Of a DNA stretch of 64,000 nt, positions 51,964-61,470 are shown piece by piece; the stretch's first letter is position 1, and every line of letters begins with the position of its first letter. The position numbers and the translations under genes were made by a program. The stretch is taken from positions 248,001 through 312,000 of the forward strand of contig NZ_BMJV01000004.1 of NCBI RefSeq assembly GCF_014643635.1, written 5' to 3'. Below the pieces are notes generated by a model. It was not told the origin of the DNA. It did no database searches and worked only from the letters and a program-made list of their open reading frames with translations. Source of the DNA: Salipiger pallidus (GTDB taxonomy: Bacteria > Pseudomonadota > Alphaproteobacteria > Rhodobacterales > Rhodobacteraceae).

Positions 51964-52395
51964 ATGAAACGCAATACGCTTCTCACCTCGACCGTTGTCG
52001 CCGCCCTTGTTGCCGCTCCGCTGGCACCTGCCTTCGCTCAGACCATGGAGCCCGAGGCCCCCGTCCAGACGCAGGAAGCACCGGCCCAGGCAACGCCTGA
52101 AAGCGACTTCAGCGAAGACCAGCTGAATTCCTTTGTCGACGCAGCACTGGAAGTGCAGGGCGTTCAGCAGGAGTTTGCAGCCCAGATCCAGCAAGCGCCC
52201 GAGCCCGAGCAGAAGCAGGCTCTGGTCATGGAAGCGCAGGAAGAGATGGCCGCAGCGGTTGATGGCACCGAGGGTATGGACGTCGACACCTATAACGAGA
52301 TCAGCACGGCGGCACAGGCCGACCCGGAGCTGAACGAGCGCCTGATGGCGATGGTGCAGACCCGTCAGGGTACTCAGGGTACCATGACCGAGTGA
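51964..52395 (+). CDS. DUF4168-domain secreted protein
   Basis: A 143-residue protein with a signal peptide (MKRNTLLTSTVVAALVAAPL...AFA), a Glu/Pro/Gln-rich linker and a helical DUF4168 domain (FSEDQLNSFVDAALEVQGVQ, YNEISTAAQADPELNERLMAMV). The domain is common in alphaproteobacteria and cyanobacteria; function unknown, periplasmic. ATG after GGAAGGAGATACC, a very strong ribosome site. Followed by a strong terminator, so monocistronic. Confidence 0.83.
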   Translation: MKRNTLLTSTVVAALVAAPLAPAFAQTMEPEAPVQTQEAPAQATPESDFSEDQLNSFVDAALEVQGVQQEFAAQIQQAPEPEQKQALVMEAQEEMAAAVDGTEGMDVDTYNEISTAAQADPELNERLMAMVQTRQGTQGTMTE

Positions 52396-52462
52396 TCTTC
52401 GAGCCCTAGCCCAAGCGATCAGTCCCTCTTGCTGATCGTCTTGGGGAGCCAAGGCACGTATC

Positions 52463-52497
52463 GGGCCGCTCCTTCGGGGGCGGCCCTTTTCTTATTC
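52463..52497 (+). terminator. Intrinsic terminator of the DUF4168 gene
   Basis: Arms GGGCCGCTCC and GGGGCGGCCC (one G-U pair) around TTCG, followed by TTTTCTTATT. Confidence 0.93.
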
Positions 52498-53017
52498 GCC
52501 CTGCATTGCAACGCGGAGTTTTGATCTCGTGATAGGCCGCTATCATGCCATCTGCACTCAGCGTTAACTTCACTTTGGCTTGCTTTAGAAGAGGTAGCAT
52601 CCCCGGAATTCTGATCGTATTTGCGTCGTTGCCCGCTCTTGCATGTGAGGCTGGCGGCTGGTGGGCACTGATGAAGCGAAAGGTCACCGTCGACGAGCAG
52701 GATCAGAGCGCCGCTGTCGATGTGCCGCTCTTTGGCAAGATCACGACGAAGGCCGGGTGGGAAGATGTCTACGGAGTCTGGCGTGCCGGTCGGCGGCTGC
52801 GCCATGATCGTGAATCTGTGGAGCGAGCAGAAATTTGTCACCCTGACTGATGATGCGGGCGACTGGAGCTTTGACGCGGGCGCTTTGTACGGGGTGCCCC
52901 AAGGCACGCCTGCTCCAAAGGGGCAGCACCTCGGGTGGCCCCAATCCCTGAACATGCGCGAGCCGCTAGAAAGCGAAATCGCCCCTTATAGGGGCGATTA
53001 CTGAGCTCTGGTCTGGA
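52498..53017. other. Gap with two unproven overlapping ORFs and the lepA terminator
   Basis: No gene can be supported with confidence. A plus-strand frame 52545-52850 starts with a signal-like hydrophobic stretch (IPGILIVFASLPALACEAGG). A second frame (ATG 52765, stop 53004) encodes GGCAMIVNLWSEQKFVTLTD. Read together they could be one frameshifted secreted protein, but neither has a good ribosome site and the second runs through the lepA terminator hairpin. The region is less GC-rich than its surroundings. Confidence 0.4.
52977..52999 (-). terminator. Hairpin terminator of lepA
   Basis: Perfect 9-bp arms AATCGCCCC and GGGGCGATT with a 5-nt loop, about 18 nt after the lepA stop on the minus strand, followed by TTTCGC. 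Confidence 0.8.
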
Positions 53018-54820
53018 TCAGGTGTCCATCTTGAGGGCGGAAATGAAGGCTTCCTGCGGGATTTCGACCTTGCCGAATTGGCGCATCTTCTTCTTGCCGG
53101 CCTTCTGCTTTTCCAGAAGTTTTTTCTTCCGGGTGGCGTCACCGCCGTAGCACTTGGCCGTCACGTCCTTGCGCATGGCCGACAGGGTCTCGCGTGCGAT
53201 GACCTTGCCGCCGATGGCCGCCTGGATCGGGATCTTGAACATGTGGCGCGGGATCAGCTCTTTGAGCTTCTCACACATGGCGCGGCCACGCATCTCGGCA
53301 CGGTCGCGGTGAACCATCATGGCAAGCGCATCCACCGGTTCGTCGTTCACCAAAATCGACATCTTCACGAGGTTGTCCTCGCGGTAGCCAATCATCTCGT
53401 AATCGAACGACGCATAGCCCTTGGTCACGGACTTCAGGCGGTCGTAGAAATCGAACACCACCTCGTTGAGCGGCAGATCATAGACCGTCATCGCGCGCCC
53501 ACCGACATAGGTGAGGTCCATCTGGATGCCGCGCCGCTCCTGGCAGAGCTTGAGCACATCGCCAAGGTATTCGTCGGGGACCATGATGGTCGCCTTGATG
53601 CGCGGCTCCTGGATGTGGTCCACGGTCGACATGTCGGGCATGTCGGCAGGGTTGTGAAGGTCGCGCCGCTCACCGTCCTTGGTGTAGAGGTGGTAGATCA
53701 CCGATGGGGCGGTGGTGATCAGCTCGATGTTGTACTCGCGCTCCAGACGGTCCCGGATCACCTCGAGGTGCAGCAGGCCAAGGAAGCCGCAACGGAAGCC
53801 GAAGCCAAGCGCCGCCGAGGTCTCCATCTCGAAGGTGAAGGACGCATCGTTCAGCGCCAGCTTTTCGATGGCGTCGCGCATGTCCTCGAAGTCGTTCGCA
53901 TCGACCGGGAAGAGACCGCAGAACACCACCGGCACCGACGGCTTGAAGCCGGGCAGGGGCGTTTCGCACTGCTTCTTCTCATGAGTGATCGTGTCACCGA
54001 CGCGGGTGTCGCGGACCTGCTTGATCGAGGCGTTGAGGTAGCCGATCTCGCCCGGTCCAAGCTCCTTCACCGCGGTCATCGCGGGGCGATAGACCCCCAC
54101 GTCGTCCACGTCATAGGTGCCGCCGGTCTTCATCATGCGGATGCGGTCGCCCTTCTTGAGGACGCCGTCGATGATCCGCACGATACAGATCACGCCGAGA
54201 TACTGGTCATATTTCGAATCCACCAGCATCGCCTTCAGCGGCGCATTTCGGTCGCCAACTGTGGGGGCGGGCAGGCGCTTGACGATGGCTTCCAGCACAT
54301 CGGGGATGCCGATGCCTGTCTTGGCCGAGATCAGGCAGGCGTCCTGGCTGTCGATGCCGATGACGTCCTCGATCTGCTCCTTGACGCGGTCGGGCTCTGC
54401 GGCGGGCAGGTCGACCTTGTTGAGCACCGGGACGATCTCGTGATCGGCGTCGATGGCGGTATAGACGTTGGCGAGGGTCTGCGCCTCGACGCCCTGCGTC
54501 GCGTCCACCACCAGCAGCGAGCCTTCGACCGCATGCATGGAACGCGCGACTTCGTAGGCGAAGTCGACGTGTCCGGGCGTGTCGATAAGGTTGAGCACGT
54601 AGGTGTGCCCATCCTGCGCCGGGTATTCGATGCGGACGGTGTTGGCTTTGATCGTGATGCCCCGCTCGCGCTCGATGTCCATCGAGTCGAGCAGTTGCTC
54701 CTGCATGTCGCGTTCGGCGACGGTGCCGGTAAGCTGGATCAGCCGGTCGGCCAGGGTGGATTTCCCGTGGTCGATGTGGGCAACGATGGAGAAATTGCGG
54801 ATATGCGCGAGATCGGTCAT
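53018..54820 (-). CDS. lepA: Elongation factor 4 (LepA), ribosome back-translocase GTPase
   Basis: A 600-residue translational GTPase. G1 [14 protein letters not shown], switch region ERGITIKA, G3 DTPGHVDF, G4 NKVDLP. EF-G-like domains III and V follow, then the LepA-specific C-terminal domain ending [17 protein letters not shown]. It binds the ribosome and aids translation or assembly under stress. The start at 54820 ([19 protein letters not shown]) matches the family; 46 upstream codons are rejected. Stands alone with a hairpin terminator. Confidence 0.97.
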   Translation of the reverse strand: MTDLAHIRNFSIVAHIDHGKSTLADRLIQLTGTVAERDMQEQLLDSMDIERERGITIKANTVRIEYPAQDGHTYVLNLIDTPGHVDFAYEVARSMHAVEGSLLVVDATQGVEAQTLANVYTAIDADHEIVPVLNKVDLPAAEPDRVKEQIEDVIGIDSQDACLISAKTGIGIPDVLEAIVKRLPAPTVGDRNAPLKAMLVDSKYDQYLGVICIVRIIDGVLKKGDRIRMMKTGGTYDVDDVGVYRPAMTAVKELGPGEIGYLNASIKQVRDTRVGDTITHEKKQCETPLPGFKPSVPVVFCGLFPVDANDFEDMRDAIEKLALNDASFTFEMETSAALGFGFRCGFLGLLHLEVIRDRLEREYNIELITTAPSVIYHLYTKDGERRDLHNPADMPDMSTVDHIQEPRIKATIMVPDEYLGDVLKLCQERRGIQMDLTYVGGRAMTVYDLPLNEVVFDFYDRLKSVTKGYASFDYEMIGYREDNLVKMSILVNDEPVDALAMMVHRDRAEMRGRAMCEKLKELIPRHMFKIPIQAAIGGKVIARETLSAMRKDVTAKCYGGDATRKKKLLEKQKAGKKKMRQFGKVEIPQEAFISALKMDT

Positions 54821-54985
54821 GATTGCCGGGATATGCGGTGGAAACGGCTGCCGGTCAAGGTGGTGTTTGGCAGTCTGCACACTTGCGCGCCGTATCGCGT
54901 GCTTTGGTATCCGCCTCGTGGCCTCGGCCGCGCTCTTGTATTTGAGCCCCGCAGACATGAACGGGCGTTTCCAGAAGCGGCCAGG

Positions 54986-55013
54986 AAAAGGCGCCCTCCG
55001 TGGGGCGCCTTTT
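54986..55013 (-). terminator. Intrinsic terminator after the NADH dehydrogenase gene
   Basis: Arms AAAAGGCGCCC and GGGCGCCTTTT (11 bp) around a 6-nt loop, 9 nt beyond the stop at 55023. The A and T ends make it able to work on both strands. Confidence 0.93.
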
Positions 55014-55022
55014 GTGCTTTGT

Positions 55023-56309
55023 TCACTCCACCTGCGTCACCTTCGGCACCGCGATCCCCTGCTTGCCTTGCGTGATGAGGCGGGCGGAGTTCTGGCCCGT
55101 GGTGTGGGACCAGAACCAGCTCCAGACCACGGCCACGCGGTTGCGGGTACCGATCAGGAAGTAGATGTGGGCGACGCCCCAGACCCACCACGCCAGCGTG
55201 CCGCGCAGCTTGATCCAACCAAAATCGGCAACTGCCGCCTTGCGACCGATGGTGGCAAGGCTGCCCTTGTGCTTGTAGACGAAGGGTCCGGGATTGCGGC
55301 CCTTGCCAAGGCGCGAGGCCACGAGGCGCGCCACGTATTCGCCCTGCTGCTTGGCGGCAGGGGCGACGCCCGGTACCGGCTTACCGTCGGTGTTCCTGAC
55401 CGACGCCGTATCACCGATGACGAAGATCTCGGGGTGATCCTCGACCGTCAGTTCGGGGCCCACCGGGGTGCGGCCCGCGCGGTCGGCCTCGAGGCCCAGC
55501 CATTGCGCCGCGCGCGAGGCCTTGACCCCCGCCGCCCAGATCGCCGTGCGGGAGGGGATGCACTCATCACCGATGGTAATCGACTCCTCGTCGCAGGCGG
55601 TCACGGCGGTGCCTGCGCGGACCTCGACGCCAAGCTCGGTCAGGGCGTGTTCGGTGTAGGCCGAAAGATCCTCGGGGAAGGCGGCCAGAACGCGCGGCCC
55701 CGCCTCGAGCAACAGTACGCGGGCATCTCGAGTGTCGATGCTGCGGAACTCGCGGGGCAGAACCCGCTGCGCCAGCTCGGCGATGATGCCCACCAGCTCC
55801 ACCCCGGTGGGGCCTGCGCCGACCACGGCGAAGGTCAGAAGCGCCTTGCGCTCCTCGGGGTCCGAGGTGCGCTCGGCGGCTTCGAAGGCCGACAGCATGC
55901 GGCGACGGATCGCGGTTGCGTCCTCGAGGGTCTTGAGGCCGGGCGCTGCCGTCTCCCAATCGTCATGGCCGAAATAGGAATGCCGCGCACCGGTGGCCAG
56001 CACCAGTGTGTCGTAAGAGACGCTGTCGCCATCGGCGAGGCTCACCGTCTTGGCCTGCGGGTCAACGCCGTTGACCTCGGCCATAAGCGTGTTCACCTCG
56101 GGGCGGTCGCGCAGGAGGTGGCGCAGCGGCCATGCAATGTCCGATGTCGGCAGGATCGAGGTCGCCACCTGGTACAGCAGAGGCTGGAAGAGGTGGTGGT
56201 TGCGGCTGTCGATGAGGGTGATCTCGACATCCTTGTGCTTGAGATCCCTGACGCAGGCGAGGCCGCCAAAGCCTCCGCCGACGACGACTACATGATGTTT
56301 GCGTTCCAT
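55023..56309 (-). CDS. ndh: Type II NADH:quinone oxidoreductase (NDH-2)
   Basis: A 428-residue two-dinucleotide-fold flavoprotein. The FAD fold is [18 protein letters not shown] and the second fold is [36 protein letters not shown] and [17 protein letters not shown] are typical of NDH-2, as is the membrane-binding C-terminal helix region ([17 protein letters not shown]). It transfers electrons from NADH to quinone without pumping protons. The start at 56309 ([10 protein letters not shown]) follows the family. Upstream, the divergent lipoprotein gene has a clear promoter. Confidence 0.92.
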   Translation of the reverse strand: MERKHHVVVVGGGFGGLACVRDLKHKDVEITLIDSRNHHLFQPLLYQVATSILPTSDIAWPLRHLLRDRPEVNTLMAEVNGVDPQAKTVSLADGDSVSYDTLVLATGARHSYFGHDDWETAAPGLKTLEDATAIRRRMLSAFEAAERTSDPEERKALLTFAVVGAGPTGVELVGIIAELAQRVLPREFRSIDTRDARVLLLEAGPRVLAAFPEDLSAYTEHALTELGVEVRAGTAVTACDEESITIGDECIPSRTAIWAAGVKASRAAQWLGLEADRAGRTPVGPELTVEDHPEIFVIGDTASVRNTDGKPVPGVAPAAKQQGEYVARLVASRLGKGRNPGPFVYKHKGSLATIGRKAAVADFGWIKLRGTLAWWVWGVAHIYFLIGTRNRVAVVWSWFWSHTTGQNSARLITQGKQGIAVPKVTQVE

Positions 56310-56656
56310 CCGTGGTGCCTTTTCATTCGCCTGTCGCTCCTCCCTCGACCGGGCAGTTAGGCCTCTTTTTCGAGATTGGCCAGTGGCGGTGCCGGGATAG
56401 CGGCGCGCCTCTCGTAAACGTGTGCTGCGGATGCATGGTATTGCAAAAGCTGTTTCGGAACAGTTGCTTGGATGCGGGGGTATGCAGCGCCCAGTATGCC
56501 GGTGCATGCCGCGCGCCGGTGCTGTGGCCGGCGTGCCCGCTGACAGCGAGGTGAATTGAAAAAGACCTTGTTTTGCGGCACAATCGCGCCAAATGCTCCG
56601 GCAAGAACAGGGTGCAAAGCCCTACAGGAGCGATCGAGCGGAAGGATGACAGGCAG
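56310..56656. other. Divergent promoter region between ndh and the lipoprotein gene
   Basis: 347 bp without a supported gene. It contains the sigma-70-type promoter at 56556-56584 for the rightward gene. The part next to ndh shows no consensus promoter I can assign. Confidence 0.55.
56556..56584 (+). promoter_or_regulatory. Sigma-70-type promoter of the lipoprotein gene
   Basis: TTGAAA (56556-56561), 17-bp spacer, CACAAT (56579-56584). Spacing is ideal and the region is AT-rich against its surroundings. Predicted start of transcription near 56591, about 65 nt before the ATG. Confidence 0.55.
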
Positions 56657-56995
56657 ATGAAGGCAATCAGCGGTATGATTGTGCTTGCCCTCTTGGCGGG
56701 CTGTGGCGGTGGTGGCGGCAGCGACTACCGGGTGACGCGGATGGCGAGCGGTCCGATCAGCAAGGCTTGCCTTGCCAGCGACCGCAAGGCCCGCAGCCCG
56801 GCGCTGTGCGGCTGCATTCAGGCGGCGGCGAACGCCGAGCTGAGCGGTTCGGATCAGCGCAGGGCGGTGAAGTTCTACTCGGACCCGCATGAAGCCCAGG
56901 AGGTGCGCCAGTCAGACCGTGGCCGTGACCGTGACTTCTGGGACCGCTACAGCGCCTACGTGAACCGGTCCGAACGCCAGTGCACCGGCCTTTGA
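56657..56995 (+). CDS. Conserved lipoprotein of unknown function
   Basis: A 112-residue lipoprotein with lipobox LLAGC at about residue 14, a GGGGG linker, then a Cys-containing helical domain: YRVTRMASGPISKACLASDR, ALCGCIQAAANAELSGSDQR and DFWDRYSAYVNRSERQC. The regular Cys spacing suggests disulfides. A similar small family occurs in Rhodobacterales, sometimes mislabelled as arginine transporter. Start at 56657 (MKAISGMIVLALLAGC) is fixed by the signal; AGG lies upstream. Confidence 0.75.
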   Translation: MKAISGMIVLALLAGCGGGGGSDYRVTRMASGPISKACLASDRKARSPALCGCIQAAANAELSGSDQRRAVKFYSDPHEAQEVRQSDRGRDRDFWDRYSAYVNRSERQCTGL

Positions 56996-57337
56996 AACAG
57001 CTCTGATCGAAGCTGAAGACGCTTATCTGAAACGGGATCATGGTTCGGCCTGTGTCCCGGTCCTGGTCGCATCGTCAAACCCGGCAGCGACGGGCTTGGC
57101 GACGGTATCGCCGTCGTGGCGCCTCGCGTGCTCACGCTGGCCTCGCAGCCATCCGATAGCCGGGGCAGGCCTCATGCGTGCTGTTCCCACCTTTCCGCCG
57201 AGTCTCACCCGAGAGGCCTGGGGCGGCCTTCAGGTGTCTTCGGAGGCAGGGCGCAAGGGCTTGACCTCTGAAGGAGAGTTTCGGAGAAGGTGAATCTGTG
57301 GCCCGAGCGGATCTGCGCTGGCCGGGGAGGGCGTTCG
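56996..57337. other. Gap upstream of the LysR gene
   Basis: 342 bp between two plus-strand genes. No open frame with support, no hairpin with T tract and no clear promoter visible. Confidence 0.5.
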
Positions 57338-58306
57338 ATGTTGATGAAGGGGATCAGCCTGCGCGGGCTTGAGGTCTTCGAGGCGCTGGCGGCCACCGGG
57401 TCCGTCGCCCAGGCCGCAGAGCGCACGGGGCTGAGCCAGCCGGCGGTGAGCCAGCAGATGCGCAACCTCGAGACCGCCCTCGGGGCCGAGCTGGTAGATC
57501 ACGGACGGCGTCCCATGCAGTTGACCCAGGCAGGCCGGTCGTTCCTCATGCGAACTCAGACGGTGCTGGGACAGCTGCGGCTGGCACACAGCGAGCTCAC
57601 GGTGATGGACCTGACGCACCTGAGCACGCTGAGCCTCGGGGTGATCGACGATTTCGACAATGACGTGACGCCCCAACTGGTCACGATCCTTGCTGAGAAC
57701 ATGACCCGCTGCCGCTTCAAGCTGGTCACCGCCCCCAGCCACGAGATCGCCGAGGCCATGCGCGAGCGGCGGCTCAACATCGCGGTCGCGGCAAGCTCCG
57801 GCGCGGTGCATGAGGGGGTGGTGGAATATCCGCTCGTGAGCGATCCGTTCATGCTGGTCTGTGCCAGGGACGCGGTGGCCGAGGCGGGCGGCGCTGAGGC
57901 GCTGATGCAGGCCTTGCCAATGCTGCGCTATGATCGCGACCAGCTGATCGGGCGCCAGATCGAGGCGCATCTGGCTCGCCACAAGCTGGAATTCCCCGAA
58001 CGTTTCGAGATCGGCGCGCACCTGTCGCTGATGACGCTTGTATCGCGAGGGGTGGGATGGGGCATCACCACGCCGCTGGGCTACATGCGCGCCGGGCGTT
58101 TCCACGACCGGATGGAGGCCCACCCGCTGCCGTTCAGCCCGTTCTCGCGCACCATCTCGTTGTTTGCAGCCTCGGACTGGAGCGACCGGGTGCCGCGCGA
58201 TGTGGCGCAGACCCTTCGCAAGCTCGTGGGAGAGCTGGTGATCGATCCCGCCCTTCGCCAGCTGCCATGGCTCGAGGGCGACCTGCGGCTGCTTGCGGAC
58301 GGCTGA
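57338..58306 (+). CDS. LysR-family transcriptional regulator
   Basis: A 322-residue LTTR. The N-terminal winged helix is LEVFEALAATGSVAQAAERTGLSQPAVSQQMRNLE (in part; about residues 9-45). The effector domain begins near residue 95 (TLSLGVIDDFDNDVTPQLV) and has SHEIAEAMRERRLNIAVAAS and SLMTLVSRGVGWGITTPLGY. The ATG at 57338 has GGGGAGGG 6 nt upstream; the GTG at 57290 adds a non-conserved stretch. No divergent target gene is adjacent; it is convergent with the alpha/beta hydrolase. Target unknown. Confidence 0.9.
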   Translation: MLMKGISLRGLEVFEALAATGSVAQAAERTGLSQPAVSQQMRNLETALGAELVDHGRRPMQLTQAGRSFLMRTQTVLGQLRLAHSELTVMDLTHLSTLSLGVIDDFDNDVTPQLVTILAENMTRCRFKLVTAPSHEIAEAMRERRLNIAVAASSGAVHEGVVEYPLVSDPFMLVCARDAVAEAGGAEALMQALPMLRYDRDQLIGRQIEAHLARHKLEFPERFEIGAHLSLMTLVSRGVGWGITTPLGYMRAGRFHDRMEAHPLPFSPFSRTISLFAASDWSDRVPRDVAQTLRKLVGELVIDPALRQLPWLEGDLRLLADG

Positions 58307-58592
58307 TGCCGGGCCGCTTGGCGGTTCCCATCCGTGTCGTGTCGTGGGCGCTAAAGCCTACGTGTGACCCTTTTCAATGCCAGGCTGGCGCACGGGGCAG
58401 CGGATCAGGCGGGGCGTGGCCGGTTTGGCCAAGAAATCGCAAGATTTCATTTTTCGGAAGGAAGGGGTTTGGAAACGCTTCCGAGGCAGTCGGCCAATCT
58501 GCCACACGTCCGCTTAGCAAGAGCGTCCGGCACAACCGAGCGTCGCGCCGGGCAGGTAGTCATGCGAGCACTCAGACACGCATCATTGTCCC

Positions 58593-59351
58593 TCAGGCGG
58601 CCAGGAAGGCCCGCACTGCCGCTTCGAATTCGCGCGGCTTTTCCGCGTGCAGCCAGTGGCCGGCACCGGGGATCTTAGCGAAACGCGCCGCCGGGAACAG
58701 CGCCTTGATGTCGTCCCGGTGTTCACGCTGCACGTAATCACTGTCTGCGCCCGACAGGAACAGCGTGGGCTGGTCGAACTGCCCCTCCATCTTCGGGAAG
58801 CCGATGATCTTGTCCATGTCCCGGGCCAGCAGGTCCAGGTTCAGCGTCCAGCGCTTTTCGCGCAGGTCGAGTGACTGGGTGAAGAAAGCCTGCAGCTGCG
58901 GGTCGGGAATGTGCCGCGACAGCTGCTCCGCCGCATCCGAACGCTTCTCGCAAGAGGACAGGTCGACAGCGCGCATGGCGTCGATGTTCTCCATCTGGGA
59001 ATGGGTGTAGGTCACCGGCGCCACGTCGGCCACGAGCAGTCGGTTCACCAGCTCGGGTCGGGTGAGCGCCAGCACCATCGCCGCCTTGCCGCCCATGGAG
59101 TGGCCGACCACGTCTGCGCGCCCGCCATGGGCCTCGATGACGTCGGCAAGGTCGGCGGCCATGCCGGGGTAGTCGTGGCTGTCCGTCCAGTCCGAGGCAC
59201 CGTGGTTGCGCTGGTCCACGGTGATGACCTGCCTCTCGTCCGACAGGCGCCTGGCGATCACGCCCCAGTTGCGGGCGGATCCGAACAGACCGTGGACAAT
59301 CAGAAGCGGAGGGCGGTCGGTGGCGTCACCGTGGAGGATCGTGTTCAGCAT
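58593..59351 (-). CDS. Alpha/beta hydrolase, YbfF esterase-like
   Basis: A 252-residue alpha/beta hydrolase. The oxyanion HG segment is LLIVHGLFGSARNWGVIARR. The nucleophile elbow is VGHSMGGKAAM (Ser near residue 87). The acid strand is TLFLSGADSDYV and the catalytic His is in IPGAGHWLHAEKP. DQRNHGASDW is typical of the YbfF/ABHD11 group, which hydrolyse acyl-CoA or short esters in vitro. Cytosolic, no signal peptide. The 286-bp gap downstream (58307-58592) holds nothing recognisable. Confidence 0.88.
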   Translation of the reverse strand: MLNTILHGDATDRPPLLIVHGLFGSARNWGVIARRLSDERQVITVDQRNHGASDWTDSHDYPGMAADLADVIEAHGGRADVVGHSMGGKAAMVLALTRPELVNRLLVADVAPVTYTHSQMENIDAMRAVDLSSCEKRSDAAEQLSRHIPDPQLQAFFTQSLDLREKRWTLNLDLLARDMDKIIGFPKMEGQFDQPTLFLSGADSDYVQREHRDDIKALFPAARFAKIPGAGHWLHAEKPREFEAAVRAFLAA

Positions 59352-59486
59352 GGCTCCTGTTTAAGCAGGCATGCAGGCGAATGGAATGGGGAGAAGGACG
59401 AGGGGCGTGACGTTTCTACCGCAGCCCTGGACCCGTGGTGCGCACGAGGGCTTGCGCGAAAGGCACGACTGCGACGACATGGGGAC

Positions 59487-59867
59487 ATGACAACGATGAC
59501 CGACCCCACCCTTGCCGCCGCCTGCGAGCGGATTGAGCGTCTCTTCGAGACGCGTCTGAAGCTGCGCAAGGGCGATTTCGAAAAGCGCGTGGCCCGGGCG
59601 CGCAAGATGCTGCCCCGTAGCCTGCGCCGGGATTTCGCCCGGCTCCTAGATGCCCGCCGCATGAGCGAGATTCCCAAAACCGCGCGAATGATCGACATGG
59701 TTTCTGTGCGCCGCTCGGCGGCGCGGATCGAAGCGCATCTCGCGGCGGTGGATCTTGCGGATCGGCGCAGGGGGCGGATGCTTGCCCTGCTCGCCAGTGT
59801 CATGGCGAGCCTGATCGTTGTCTTTGCGCTGGTGCTGTTCGTGCTTCGGTGGCGCGGCTACGTCTGA
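59487..59867 (+). CDS. Small basic protein with C-terminal membrane anchor
   Basis: A 126-residue protein. The cytoplasmic part is helical and Arg-rich (CERIERLFETRLKLRKGDF, ARKMLPRSLRRDFARLLDAR). One hydrophobic segment at the C-terminus (LALLASVMASLIVVFALVLF) makes a tail anchor. No known domain seen. The start may be 59487 or 59496; GGGGA lies before both. Followed by the second AAATTCC palindrome. Function unknown. Confidence 0.65.
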   Translation: MTTMTDPTLAAACERIERLFETRLKLRKGDFEKRVARARKMLPRSLRRDFARLLDARRMSEIPKTARMIDMVSVRRSAARIEAHLAAVDLADRRRGRMLALLASVMASLIVVFALVLFVLRWRGYV

Positions 59868-59895
59868 ACCGGCAGGCGGCTGCAGGGCCGCAGGC

Positions 59896-59915
59896 AAATT
59901 CCTTGAAAGGAATTT
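59896..59915. repeat. AAATTCCTT palindromic element, copy 2
   Basis: AAATTCCTTGAAAGGAATTT: arms identical to those at 15920-15940 with a 2-nt loop. It sits between the convergent stops of the small membrane protein gene and the NUDIX gene. Confidence 0.75.
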
Positions 59916-59967
59916 AGCTGCCGTGCTCGGGCGTCACCGTGACGTTCGACCGGTTGAATGAGCCCGG

Positions 59968-60666
59968 TCAATGCGGCTGCGGTACGCCGTGTAGACGCAT
60001 GAAGAGGCTTTCCTCGTCGTCATTGCGAAAGAACGGCACCGACGCGGGCGGCGCGCTCTCATGCAGCTGTGCGGTCACCTCGGCCAGAACCACCTCGGTG
60101 ATGAAGGGCAGATCAAAGCTGCGCACCCGGTCCAGCGGAATCCACTGCAGGTGGCTCAGCTCGTCGCAGGCGGCCGAGAAATCGTCGATGTCAGTGGCGA
60201 TCTCGCTTGCGTCGACCATGAAGAAGCGTGCGTCGAAGCGGCGGGGCCGTCCCGGCGGGGTGATGGCCCGGAACACGAATTGCAACGCCGATGCGTCGGG
60301 TACATGCCCGGTGGCGGCAAAGCTGTGCCAGTCGGTCGCCGCAGGCGCCCAGGCCCCGGAGGCGCCGAGGATCAGTCCGGTCTCTTCCCAAAGCTCGCGG
60401 ATCGCCGCCACCGCCAGCGCATGCGACAGCTCCGCCGGAGCGGCCTGGGCCAGCTGGGTCCTGCATCCGGCGGGCAGGGGGCGGGCCAGCGGGATCGCCG
60501 CATCGCCTTCATCCACCGCGCCGCCGGGAAAGACGAACTTGTTAGGCATGAAGGCGGCGGTGGCCCCGCGCTGCCCCATCAGCACGCTCGGGGTGCCGGC
60601 GCGGTCCCGGATGACGATGACGGTCGCCGCATCGCGGACCGCTGGCGCGCCGGGGGCGGTGCTCAT
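59968..60666 (-). CDS. NUDIX hydrolase
   Basis: A 232-residue NUDIX-fold protein. After AATVIVIRDRAGTPSVLMGQ it has the Nudix helix IRELWEETGLILG with a Gly-rich segment FVFPGGAVDEGD before it; the first half of the box is spread by an insert (PAELSHALAVAA), as in the NUDT7/8/19 CoA-type group. Possible CoA or nucleotide diphosphatase. The ATG overlaps the DUF983 stop by 4 bp. This DUF983-NUDIX order is common in Rhodobacterales and suggests a fixed functional link. Confidence 0.85.
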   Translation of the reverse strand: MSTAPGAPAVRDAATVIVIRDRAGTPSVLMGQRGATAAFMPNKFVFPGGAVDEGDAAIPLARPLPAGCRTQLAQAAPAELSHALAVAAIRELWEETGLILGASGAWAPAATDWHSFAATGHVPDASALQFVFRAITPPGRPRRFDARFFMVDASEIATDIDDFSAACDELSHLQWIPLDRVRSFDLPFITEVVLAEVTAQLHESAPPASVPFFRNDDEESLFMRLHGVPQPH

Positions 60667-61181
60667 GGTCTGTCCTCCCGGGCGTTGCCATGCGTCGCCG
60701 GGGCGAGCACCCGGGGTTCTGACGGGCTGACCGAGAACCCGTGCATCCGCCGCGCCCATTGCAGTCCGACGATCCCGCCCTTCAGCCGTGGCAGCAGGAA
60801 GAGTGACAGGGCGACGCAGCCGGTGGCCAGAATCGTCAGCAGCACCAGCGGCTGCGGCCGCCAATGCACAAAGGACATGTGCAGGGCCGGTGCCATGATG
60901 TGCCCGACGATCAGGATCGTCAGGTAGGCCGGTCCGTCGTCGGCGCGGTGATGATACAGGTCTTCGCCGCAGACCGGGCACTGGTCGCGGACCTTGAGAT
61001 AGCTATGCAGCAGCGGTCCCTTGCCGCAACTCGGGCAGCGCCCGCGCAGGCCCTTGCGGATCGCGGGCCAGGTGTCGCGTTCGGGCTCGGCCTCCGGGGC
61101 TGGGGGCGGCGTCGCGGGGCCGGCGTCCAGAGGCGCATCGGCCGGATCGGTCGAGCGCTGGATGTGATGATGCTCCTCCAT
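60663..61181 (-). CDS. DUF983 zinc-ribbon membrane protein
   Basis: A 172-residue protein. The Pro/Ala/Glu-rich N-terminus is followed by a double zinc knuckle GRCPSCGKGPLLHSYLKV...QCPVCGEDLYHH, then two transmembrane helices (AYLTILIVGHIMAPALHMSF, LVLLTILATGCVALSLFLLP). DUF983 proteins are inner-membrane proteins found near cytochrome oxidase or NUDIX genes; role unknown. The stop overlaps the NUDIX start as ATGA. Divergent from the EF-hand gene. Confidence 0.88.
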   Translation of the reverse strand: MEEHHHIQRSTDPADAPLDAGPATPPPAPEAEPERDTWPAIRKGLRGRCPSCGKGPLLHSYLKVRDQCPVCGEDLYHHRADDGPAYLTILIVGHIMAPALHMSFVHWRPQPLVLLTILATGCVALSLFLLPRLKGGIVGLQWARRMHGFSVSPSEPRVLAPATHGNAREDRP

Positions 61182-61361
61182 GGTCCTCCTTCACCATGTT
61201 AGACTGTGCCAGACGCCTGTGGCGCCGGCCTTCAGCATGCCACGCCTTGCCTGTCCGGGTAAGGCGGCACGATGCCTTGCGGCGCCGTGTCGCAAACGCC
61301 CTCCAACGTTCACGGCTCCGGCGCTGACCATGCACGATCCTGCGCGCGTTCGGCAAGCCTT

Positions 61362-61381
61362 GAAAAATGAGAGAATTTTTC
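61362..61381. promoter_or_regulatory. Perfect AT-rich inverted repeat upstream of the EF-hand gene
   Basis: GAAAAAT-GAGAGA-ATTTTTC: 7-bp arms, 90 nt before the EF-hand ATG and 180 nt from the DUF983 start. It stands out in GC-rich DNA and could be an operator or the AT-rich part of a promoter. Confidence 0.4.
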
Positions 61382-61470
61382 TGCGACGGAAGCTGCGCGC
61401 CTGGGCGTGAAAGATACAGATCGGCGGCCAGAGGGGCGCCGGCAGAAGTGATGAACAGGAGATCGCAGCG

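Noticed and set aside
53078-55075. 665-codon plus-strand frame opposite lepA
   Set aside because: Shadow of lepA in GC-rich DNA; composition is His/Arg/Asp-rich without domain patterns. lepA on the other strand is unmistakable. The same applies to 37436-39322 opposite cyoB.
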